A DNA stretch of 64,000 nucleotides, taken from assembly GCA_964586595.1 (NCBI GenBank), contig CAZPHB010000007.1, positions 53,960 through 117,959 of the forward strand. Direction: 5' to 3'. Below, in pieces: positions 1 through 6,144 of the stretch (its first letter is position 1; each line of letters opens with the position of its first letter). Source of the stretch: REEB481 sp964586595 (GTDB lineage Bacteria > Bacteroidota > Bacteroidia > NS11-12g > UBA955). Both the position numbers and the translations under genes were made by a program. The notes under the pieces are model-generated. The model saw only the letters and a program-made list of their open reading frames with translations, searched no databases and was not told the DNA's origin.

Positions 1-1063
1 CTACATCCACGGCACTCATCAGCCCTTTGCCCCTGAGTCCGCTCAGGCCCGGGATGTTCAGCGATTGCAAGCCCTCACGGAACAGTGTACCCATGGCGGC
101 TGCCTGTTCCGGAAGTTGCTCATCTTTGATGATCTGGAGCGCTTCAACAGCAAGGGCACAGGCCAGAGGATTGCCGCCAAAAGTGCTGCCGTGTTGCCCG
201 GGTTTTAAGGTGTTCATCACCTCATGACTGCTGAGCACTGCGGAAACAGGCATCATGCCGCCAGACAACGCCTTACCCAAGAGCAGCATATCGGGCTTTA
301 CAGCCTCGTGGTCGCAGGCCAGCAGGGCGCCGGTTCTTCCCAACCCGGTCTGGATTTCATCTGCGATGAACAATACCTGATATTTGGAACACAGAGCCCG
401 AACACCGGCCAGATAACCTTCGTCGGGGATAATAACGCCGGCTTCTCCCTGTATGGGTTCCACCATAAACGCTGCGGTATCGCCATCGCTGATGGCTGCC
501 TCCAAACGTTCCAGGTCGTTGTAGGGAATCACCTCAAAACCAGGCACAAAAGGGCCGAAATTCGTGTAGCTGTCGGGATCCGTGCTGGAACTCACCGCGG
601 CAATGGTCCTTCCCCAGAAATTTCCTTCCGCAAAAACCACCTTCGCCTTGTTCGGCGTGACGCCTTTCACCTCGTAGGCCCATTTGCGTGCCAGCTTGAT
701 GGCCGTTTCGCCGGCTTCCACACCGGTGTTCATGGGCAGCACCCGGTCGTAACCGAAATAGGCGCAGATGTATTCCTCGAATGCACCCAGCAAATCGTGG
801 TGAAACGCCCGCGAAGTAAGTGTTAATCTCGCGGCCTGCTCTTGCATCACCGCCACCAGTCGCGGATGACAATGACCCTGATTCACGGCGCTGTATGCGG
901 CCAGAAAATCAAGGTAACGCTTGCCGGAAACATCCCAGAGGTATGCGCCCTCGCCCCTGCTCAACACTACGGGAAGCGGGTGGTAATTGTGCGCACCGTA
1001 TTGGTCTTCCAGCGTCATGGCTTCCTGTGCCGAGCGCTGCTGTTGGCGGATGAGGGCTTTCAT
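1..1063 (-). CDS. rocD: Ornithine aminotransferase (partial, C-terminus off the window)
   Basis: PLP-dependent class III aminotransferase that converts ornithine and 2-oxoglutarate to glutamate semialdehyde and glutamate, linking arginine and proline metabolism. Reading leftward from the ATG at 1063 gives about 354 residues of an expected 400. Visible are the N-terminal GAHNYHPLPVVLSRGEGAYL segment, the cofactor-site stretch MNTGVEAGETAIKLARKW, the FIADEIQTGLGRTG motif with the PLP-binding Asp, the Schiff-base lysine in LLLGKALSGGM, and STFGGNPLACA. The frame is still open at base 1 (ending RGKGLMSAVDV), so the last ~50 residues are missing. A TACCTTTG element at 1068-1075 lies only 4 nt before the ATG and supports this start. 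Other class III transaminases (acetylornithine, 4-aminobutyrate) are possible, but RGKGLMSAV and the EAGETAIKLARKW segment favour RocD. Confidence 0.9.
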   Translation of the reverse strand, partial: MKALIRQQQRSAQEAMTLEDQYGAHNYHPLPVVLSRGEGAYLWDVSGKRYLDFLAAYSAVNQGHCHPRLVAVMQEQAARLTLTSRAFHHDLLGAFEEYICAYFGYDRVLPMNTGVEAGETAIKLARKWAYEVKGVTPNKAKVVFAEGNFWGRTIAAVSSSTDPDSYTNFGPFVPGFEVIPYNDLERLEAAISDGDTAAFMVEPIQGEAGVIIPDEGYLAGVRALCSKYQVLFIADEIQTGLGRTGALLACDHEAVKPDMLLLGKALSGGMMPVSAVLSSHEVMNTLKPGQHGSTFGGNPLACALAVEALQIIKDEQLPEQAAAMGTLFREGLQSLNIPGLSGLRGKGLMSAVDV

Positions 1064-1067
1064 GCTG

Positions 1068-1075
1068 CAAAGGTA
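1068..1075 (-). promoter_or_regulatory. Bacteroidota -7 element (TACCTTTG) for rocD
   Basis: Exact match to TAnnTTTG on the minus strand, ending 4 nt before the rocD ATG. No clear TTG/TTTG -33 partner is visible at the usual ~19-22 nt. The distance implies a leaderless or almost leaderless mRNA. Confidence 0.5.
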
Positions 1076-1217
1076 TTGCCGGAAGGAGATTAGACATGAA
1101 GCACTTTACCTACTTCTCGGAAGCACATAAATCCTGTTCCAAAACCGATCACATGCCCATGGTTTGGAATTCTGCCCCGGCTTATCTTTTACATGCACAT
1201 TCCGTACATTTATTTCA

Positions 1218-1248
1218 TTGGTAATGCGGTAATCTTAACCGAACTTTG
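1218..1248 (+). promoter_or_regulatory. Promoter of the toxin-antitoxin pair (TTG-N20-GAACTTTG)
   Basis: TTG at 1218-1220 and GAACTTTG at 1241-1248 are 20 nt apart. The -7 box differs from TAnnTTTG at one base. The first ATG of the antitoxin is at 1258, 9 nt after the box. The 1064-1257 interval otherwise holds only this and the divergent rocD promoter. Confidence 0.45.
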
Positions 1249-1257
1249 ACTTACAGA

Positions 1258-1503
1258 ATGAAAGACACTACCGACCGGCTCAGAAACAGCATCATTCAGA
1301 AAATCTTGTCTATTTCTGATAGAACTTATCTTGAAACATTGCATCAGCTCATAGAAAACAGTTCAGGGGGGCTTAATCATGTTCACTTGAATGAACAGCA
1401 GATTGCATTACTCAAAATGAGTGAGCAAGACATAAAAAACGGAAACACAATCACGCAAAACGACCTCGATAAGCATGACATGCTATGGCTCAAAGATCTG
1501 TAG
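1258..1503 (+). CDS. Putative antitoxin of a type II toxin-antitoxin pair
   Basis: Small acidic, Gln/Asn/Asp-rich protein of 81 residues, placed directly before a RelE/ParE-like toxin and overlapping it by 19 nt, the usual antitoxin-first order. Its C-terminal part (MSEQDIKNGNTITQNDLDKH, then a final WLKDL) has the pattern of antitoxins that wrap their C-terminus around a ParE-type toxin. No helix-turn-helix or ribbon-helix-helix domain is obvious, so autorepression is uncertain. A TTG at 1246 would add four residues; the ATG at 1258 is preferred because it sits 9 nt behind a promoter-like box. Family assignment rests on size, composition and position rather than a diagnostic motif. Confidence 0.7.
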   Translation: MKDTTDRLRNSIIQKILSISDRTYLETLHQLIENSSGGLNHVHLNEQQIALLKMSEQDIKNGNTITQNDLDKHDMLWLKDL

Positions 1504-1817
1504 TCTGGACATGGACCGCAGCGAAACAAAGGAGGGGTATTTTGAAATATTGGACGATTATAAATGGATCAAAGGAATACGCAGAAAAACTCATCCTTCA
1601 AACCAAAAACATCATTGATGTGATTTGCGCACATCCTTTGGCGTTTAAAGCAACCAATTTTCCCGAAACCAGAGTGGCAACTTTTGGGAATTTCAGCCTC
1701 TTTTTCAAAACAACAGAACAAGAAATCATCATTACTGCTTTTTGGGATCAGCGGCAGGATCCGGCGAAAATCCTGGAACTACTGCAGTCTGAATCTGACC
1801 AGAAAACCCAGGAGTAA
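1485..1817 (+). CDS. RelE/ParE-family toxin
   Basis: Protein of 110 residues with the ParE/RelE layout: an N-terminal VVWTWTAAKQRRGILKYW segment (beta strand plus helix, in place of the family's W-T..A..DL..I..Y), a middle helix SKEYAEKLILQTKNIIDVI, then strands around RVATFGNFSLFFKTTEQEII and ITAFWDQRQDPAKI. ParE members poison gyrase and RelE members cut ribosome-bound mRNA; the sequence alone does not tell which. The ATG at 1485 lies inside the last codons of the antitoxin gene, implying translational coupling. The catalytic Arg/His/Tyr residues of RelE nucleases are not evident, so a ParE-like or inactive member is possible. Confidence 0.75.
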   Translation: MAQRSVVWTWTAAKQRRGILKYWTIINGSKEYAEKLILQTKNIIDVICAHPLAFKATNFPETRVATFGNFSLFFKTTEQEIIITAFWDQRQDPAKILELLQSESDQKTQE

Positions 1818-1827
1818 ATTTCAATAT

Positions 1828-2907
1828 TCACTCCACAGCCATCAACTCCAGGCGGGCCACATCGGTGGCTGCCGAAAGCACCAGCGGATTGCCGGCACAG
1901 GGCAAAAACTGCAAAGTACCACCCTGAAATTGAAGGAAACAGGCTTCCACTGTTGTCGAAACACCTCTCAGACGCAGCGGATAAGCATGCACCAAACGCT
2001 GGTCTTCCAATGAAGCAAACAGGGTTCCTTCAAGCGGATGGCTGAATGTTCCAAAGAAAAAAGGCGCCACCCTACGCGACTGCAACCACTGTTGTACGGT
2101 CGATTGGCTCAACCACAAAAACCGGCAGCTGCCCTCGAAATTTTCGGGCACGGGACGGCACACTTCGTCGGGGAAAAGCCACAATACCGAAGGTGTTTTT
2201 TCGTCGCTGAACGCTGCATCTACCATCCCGTAACGAACGCCGGGTTCCTGAATCTGCCCGTGGTAACGCACAAAACGTCCCTGCACGCGGTCGTCGAACC
2301 GGCTGAGCTTCAGCTTCAGCGTGTCTGTTTGCCACAACTTCGCAGTATCCAGATAGCGGAATTTATAGGTAAGCACCGCGCCCCGTGACAGTTTCAAAGG
2401 ATCGGCTGCAGTCACAGGGTGTTTTACCTCGTGCAGCGTCCATAAAACACCGGAAGGCTCATAAATTTCAGCCGGAAACAACTGTCCGGAACAGGTACGC
2501 AACCAATGTCCACGGCCACGGCTTGATGAACCCAACACAGCAACTGTGCGCATGCTTCCGTTCAGCAACAACCAATGTTTTGCGCGTGATTCGGGCTTCA
2601 GGGCAGCTTCCGAAACTGCGGACAGTCCGAAGGTTTGCTGCAGGAAATCCATCAGGCCTATGGTCCTTCCGTAAGAACCCACACAAGAATCCATACCGCA
2701 CATGGAAATCAGCACAGTATCCACGCCATCGGGATGCTGCCTCAGGTAACGCAGTTCGGTGGCAGCATCGAAACAGGGCAACTGCGCCCCCTCGTTGGGA
2801 GTCACGGGCTTATATGCTGCGCAAGAATGGAAACACAATGCCGCAGCGAAGAGCCAGAACCTGTGGATTGATTTGATTGGGCGGCAAAAAGGGTTTAGAT
2901 GCTTCAT
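1828..2907 (-). CDS. Lipoprotein of unknown function (second gene of a pair)
   Basis: Protein of 359 residues. It starts with a basic n-region and a hydrophobic stretch ending in CFHSC, a plausible lipobox with Cys29 as lipidation site, so it is probably an envelope lipoprotein. The rest looks beta-rich, with several cysteines (MCGMDSC, RTCSG, EVCRPV, GSCRF), and I recognise no family. The ATG at 2907 overlaps the stop of the upstream gene (ATGA), so the two are coupled. The frame stays open upstream, but that part lies inside the neighbour and is discarded. Late segments such as YPLRLRGV resemble RRVRLRGIE of the neighbour, hinting at distant paralogy; this is an inference. Confidence 0.65.
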   Translation of the reverse strand: MKHLNPFCRPIKSIHRFWLFAAALCFHSCAAYKPVTPNEGAQLPCFDAATELRYLRQHPDGVDTVLISMCGMDSCVGSYGRTIGLMDFLQQTFGLSAVSEAALKPESRAKHWLLLNGSMRTVAVLGSSSRGRGHWLRTCSGQLFPAEIYEPSGVLWTLHEVKHPVTAADPLKLSRGAVLTYKFRYLDTAKLWQTDTLKLKLSRFDDRVQGRFVRYHGQIQEPGVRYGMVDAAFSDEKTPSVLWLFPDEVCRPVPENFEGSCRFLWLSQSTVQQWLQSRRVAPFFFGTFSHPLEGTLFASLEDQRLVHAYPLRLRGVSTTVEACFLQFQGGTLQFLPCAGNPLVLSAATDVARLELMAVE

Positions 2908-4166
2908 CGTTTTCTTTTTCCAGAAGGTGGAAGAACCTCCTTTAATTCTACGCTTTCGGTGCCTTCCTGCCAATATACGAGCATGGGATAATCGCCGTTT
3001 GGCAGCACATCCATCACTGTCTCGGAATGACGGTCTTTCAACCGAAGCACACGGATTTCCTGTTCTATCCCTCGCAAACGCACCCTTCGGCTGAAGGCAA
3101 AATTCCCATCGTCGTTGAACACGGGCGAAAACCATTGAGCGTCTTTGTGTTCATTCACTTCCAGCGGCACAGCAGCCTGGTACATCAGCCTCTTCCATTG
3201 GGCGCCGTGCAGCAACCAATTTCCACAAACCAGCCCGAAACGCGTGCAATCTTCCATGCTGTATTCCGGCACCAGGCGCATCACCGGATCATCGCCCCTT
3301 CCCGATTCGAAAGAGAAGCGACCGCTGCGTGGATAACTGCCCTTCCCCGAAATTTGATATCGTCCCTGAAGCAAGGAATCTGCGCGTTCAACATACAGCC
3401 ACAGGCTGTCGTCAATATAATCCCACAAACCCTGATACATCACCGGATGGTTATACAGAAACAACAGGGAACTCCCCGTTTGTAGATTCAATGGATTCAT
3501 CACCCGGTCGGGCATGTCGATCCAGCTTAAACGCACGCTGTGCCGAAAATCCCAACCCAACAGCAAAGGTTGATCGGTTGTTCCGGAGAAAAAAAGGCGG
3601 AAATGGCCCGCTGAACTTGTACCTTCTGCCATCCGGCATTTGATCAGCACTGCCGAACCATTCAGGGAAACCGGGAGCAGGGTATCACCGCATGCATGAA
3701 TGCTCAGGGAGGCCAATACTTCTGCGGCGATCTGTGCGCGGCCGTCCGCTTCATAAGCGCGGTAAGGCTTCACCAAGTCCAGGTGCGTGTGCCCCTGGTG
3801 CAACAGTTCATTCAACAGCGTATCGCTGAGGCGAAACATGAGTGCAGCGGGAAACAGTGCCGCAGTATCATCCGGAAACGCCAATGCCAATGCCCGGCTG
3901 CGCGAAACTTGTGCAGGATGCCATTGAGCGCGGTACAACACACCTTCATGGTTCAATGACAAGGCAAAGGTTTCGGCACTGGGATTCGTTACCTGTACAA
4001 CCACAACTGACGCCTCAGCACCCTGGCGCATTTCATAGCCAAACTGCCGGGCTATATGGGCTGTTGGAAGCCCCTGAACAGGGAGCGGATGCAGCGCTTT
4101 CTTCTGCGCCATGCAGGCAGGAAGCAAATACAGAGCAAAAAATCCAAGCAGGGGAATGCGCAACAC
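2904..4166 (-). CDS. Lipoprotein of unknown function (first gene of a pair)
   Basis: Protein of 420 residues with a short signal peptide and lipobox LLPAC (Cys18), so it is probably anchored in the envelope. The body looks beta-rich, has no transmembrane helix and matches no family I know. Its C-terminus is basic (PPSGKRKR). The start is a GTG at 4166: no ATG fits the signal peptide, and a TAACTTCG box at 4172-4179 lies 5 nt upstream. It overlaps the following lipoprotein gene by 4 nt (ATGA). Function unknown. Confidence 0.65.
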   Translation of the reverse strand: MLRIPLLGFFALYLLPACMAQKKALHPLPVQGLPTAHIARQFGYEMRQGAEASVVVVQVTNPSAETFALSLNHEGVLYRAQWHPAQVSRSRALALAFPDDTAALFPAALMFRLSDTLLNELLHQGHTHLDLVKPYRAYEADGRAQIAAEVLASLSIHACGDTLLPVSLNGSAVLIKCRMAEGTSSAGHFRLFFSGTTDQPLLLGWDFRHSVRLSWIDMPDRVMNPLNLQTGSSLLFLYNHPVMYQGLWDYIDDSLWLYVERADSLLQGRYQISGKGSYPRSGRFSFESGRGDDPVMRLVPEYSMEDCTRFGLVCGNWLLHGAQWKRLMYQAAVPLEVNEHKDAQWFSPVFNDDGNFAFSRRVRLRGIEQEIRVLRLKDRHSETVMDVLPNGDYPMLVYWQEGTESVELKEVLPPSGKRKR

Positions 4167-4171
4167 AGCGC

Positions 4172-4179
4172 CGAAGTTA
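4172..4179 (-). promoter_or_regulatory. -7-like element TAACTTCG for the lipoprotein pair
   Basis: One base off TAnnTTTG, 5 nt before the GTG start at 4166. The similar TAATTTCG occurs before the RmlD-like gene and the KdsD gene. No -33 element was assigned. Confidence 0.35.
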
Positions 4180-4194
4180 GAACACGAAATGGTA

Positions 4195-4228
4195 TTTGCA
4201 GAATATTTGGAAATATGGCTTACCTTTG
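4195..4228 (+). promoter_or_regulatory. Promoter of the rimP-nusA-infB operon
   Basis: TTTG (4195-4198), 22 nt, then TACCTTTG (4221-4228), matching the Bacteroidota -33/-7 consensus. Transcription would begin near 4232-4236, giving a leader of about 50 nt that contains the hairpin at 4247-4272. Confidence 0.65.
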
Positions 4229-4246
4229 CCTCACTTTCCAGCAGGG

Positions 4247-4272
4247 AGGGGACCCGAAAAGTCCCCTTTTTT
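4247..4272 (+). terminator. Terminator-like hairpin in the rimP leader (possible attenuator)
   Basis: AGGGGAC (4247-4253) pairs with GTCCCCT (4261-4267) around a 7-nt CCGAAAA loop and is followed by a run of six T (4267-4272). This is the form of an intrinsic terminator, yet it sits between the operon promoter and the rimP ATG at 4287. A hairpin plus T-run also precedes the rimP-nusA operon of E. coli, where NusA represses its own operon. Attenuation here is inferred. Confidence 0.65.
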
Positions 4273-4286
4273 GTTGCATTACAAAC

Positions 4287-4745
4287 ATGGGAACACTAAC
4301 CGCCATCATACGCGACATTGCCGAAGCGGCCACCTCAGGCAGCGATGTGTTTATCATATCCGTTACCGCCAACAGGAACGAAACCGTGATCAACATTGCC
4401 ATTGATGCGGACACAGCGCTGAGCATGGAAAAAATCACCCAATTTTCCAGGGCCGTGTCTAAAGCTGTGGATGAGCGCGATCCCGGCGACCACAAGTTCA
4501 CCTTGGAAATAGGCTCTCCGGGCGCAGATCAGCCCCTGCAGGATCTGCGTCAATTGCCCAAGCATATCGGCCGAAATGTACATGCAGTACTGAAAGACGG
4601 TCGCGAATGTCAAGGGAAATTAATACAAGTGGAAGGAAGCCTGTTGCAGCTGGAAATTCCCGGGTTGAAAAAGAAAGATCCTGCTACTTCACTGGCCCTG
4701 CAATGGGATGAAATGGCAAAAATTACCATCGATTTAAAATACTAA
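4287..4745 (+). CDS. rimP: Ribosome maturation factor RimP
   Basis: Protein of 152 residues that assists late assembly of the 30S subunit. Typical features are the SMEKITQFSRAVSKAVDE segment (family pattern: ..D..C..VSR.ls..LD), the conserved LEIGSPGADQPL (equivalent to LEVSSPGldRPL), and a C-terminal SH3-like part with DGRECQGKLIQVEGSLLQLE. Its place directly before nusA and infB is diagnostic. The frame is open upstream, but the ATG at 4287 follows the leader hairpin and aligns with the family N-terminus. The next gene starts 20 nt downstream. Confidence 0.93.
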   Translation: MGTLTAIIRDIAEAATSGSDVFIISVTANRNETVINIAIDADTALSMEKITQFSRAVSKAVDERDPGDHKFTLEIGSPGADQPLQDLRQLPKHIGRNVHAVLKDGRECQGKLIQVEGSLLQLEIPGLKKKDPATSLALQWDEMAKITIDLKY

Positions 4746-4765
4746 ATAATATAAATAATCAAACC

Positions 4766-6028
4766 ATGGCCAAGAAAATGAACGCCGAAATGATCGGCAT
4801 CAATCTGGTTGATTCATTCTCTGAATTCAAGGAATTCAAGAGCATTGACCGCGCCACCATGATCCGTGTTTTGGAAGATGTATTCAAAAGCATGCTTCGG
4901 AAAAAATACGGTGCAGATGCGCAATTTGACATCATCATCAATACCGAAACCGGTGATATTGAAATGTACCACAACCGCCTCATTGTAGAAGAGGGTGAGG
5001 TAGAAGATCCATACCTGCAAATCAGCCTGAGCGATGCGCGGAAACTGGAGCCGGATTACGAAGTTGGCGAAGACGCCGTGGAACAGGTGTTCCTGGACGA
5101 CTTTGGTCGCCGCAGCATCCTGAATGCACGGCAAGCATTGATGAACAGGATTCTGGAACTGGAAAAAGACGAAGTATTCCGCAAATACAACGACAAGGTT
5201 GGTGAAATCATCAGCGGCGAAGTATATCAAATCTGGAAAAAAGAATTGATGATTCTGGATGACGACGGCAATGAACTGGTATTGCCCCGAAACGAGATGA
5301 TTCCCTCAGATTTCTACAAAAAAGGCGACACCCTGCGTGCCGTGGTTTTGCGTGTGGAAATGGACAAGAGCCTGCCGCGCATTGTACTTTCGCGCACAGC
5401 CCCCGAATTTCTGGAACGCCTGTTTGAACTGGAAGTTCCGGAAATCCTCGACGGCCTCATCACCATCAAGAAAATTGTGCGTCAACCCGGTGAACGCGCC
5501 AAGGTTGCCGTGGAAAGCTACGATGACCGCATTGACCCGGTTGGCGCCTGCGTTGGCGTGAAAGGTTCCAGGATTCATGGCATCGTGCGGGAACTCCGCA
5601 ACGAAAACATCGACGTTATCAACTTCACCACCAACAATTCCCTGCTCATTCAGCGCGCTTTGTCACCCGCCAAAATCAGCAGCATCAAAATCAATGAAGC
5701 CACCAAACGCGCCGAAGTTTATCTGGACAGCGATCAGGTTTCCCTTGCCATCGGGAAAGGTGGGTTCAACATTCGTTTGGCGGGTAAACTCGCCGGCTAT
5801 GAACTGGACGTTTACCGCGTAACCAATGAAGAAGACGAGGGCGATGTGGAACTCGACGAATTCAGCGACGAAATTGAACAGTGGATGATTGACGACCTGA
5901 AAGCCATTGGCTGCGATACAGCAAAAGACGTGCTCCGAACCAGCAATGAAGATTTGGTAAAACGCACATCCCTGGAAGAAGAAACCATCGTTGAAATCAA
6001 AAAGATTTTACAATCTGAATTTGAATAA
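4766..6028 (+). CDS. nusA: Transcription termination/antitermination factor NusA
   Basis: RNA polymerase-associated factor acting in pausing, termination and antitermination. 420 residues: N-terminal RNAP-binding domain (~1-130, with FKSIDRATMIRVLEDVFKSM), S1 domain (~135-200, GEIISGEVYQIWKKEL), KH1 (~230-300, RIDPVGACVGVKGSRIHGIV) and KH2 (~300-350, LAIGKGGFNIRLAGKLAG). The C-terminal ~65 residues form an acidic linker and one helix-hairpin-helix-like segment (WMIDDLKAIGCDTAKDVLR); the two long acidic repeats of E. coli NusA are absent, as is usual outside proteobacteria. The gene sits between rimP and infB. Confidence 0.96.
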   Translation: MAKKMNAEMIGINLVDSFSEFKEFKSIDRATMIRVLEDVFKSMLRKKYGADAQFDIIINTETGDIEMYHNRLIVEEGEVEDPYLQISLSDARKLEPDYEVGEDAVEQVFLDDFGRRSILNARQALMNRILELEKDEVFRKYNDKVGEIISGEVYQIWKKELMILDDDGNELVLPRNEMIPSDFYKKGDTLRAVVLRVEMDKSLPRIVLSRTAPEFLERLFELEVPEILDGLITIKKIVRQPGERAKVAVESYDDRIDPVGACVGVKGSRIHGIVRELRNENIDVINFTTNNSLLIQRALSPAKISSIKINEATKRAEVYLDSDQVSLAIGKGGFNIRLAGKLAGYELDVYRVTNEEDEGDVELDEFSDEIEQWMIDDLKAIGCDTAKDVLRTSNEDLVKRTSLEEETIVEIKKILQSEFE

Positions 6029-6057
6029 GCAGGTGTAAAACATATACCCATTTGTGT

Positions 6058-6083
6058 AAAAGGGAAGCCGTGGCTTCCCTTTT
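6058..6083 (+). terminator. Perfect hairpin between nusA and infB
   Basis: AAAAGGGAAGCC (6058-6069) and GGCTTCCCTTTT (6072-6083) are exact reverse complements separated by 2 nt. GC-rich core with flanking A and T runs is the shape of a bidirectional intrinsic terminator, but it lies inside a classical operon, so partial termination, mRNA processing or a boundary before an infB promoter are all possible. Confidence 0.6.
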
Positions 6084-6096
6084 GCTTGATGACTCC

Positions 6097-6127
6097 TTGG
6101 TTAAGCCGCTCTAAACCTTTTATTTTG
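6097..6127 (+). promoter_or_regulatory. Possible infB promoter
   Basis: TTG at 6097-6099 and TATTTTG at 6121-6127, 21 nt apart. The -7 part lacks one spacer base relative to TAnnTTTG. It lies between the intercistronic hairpin and the infB ATG at 6145, where a second promoter would make sense. Confidence 0.3.
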
Positions 6128-6144
6128 CAAGATAGTATCGAATA

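Noticed and set aside
1064..1257. tRNA or small RNA in the spacer between rocD and the toxin-antitoxin pair
   Set aside because: No cloverleaf, TTCGA-type T-loop or hairpin with T-run; the spacer is explained by two promoters.
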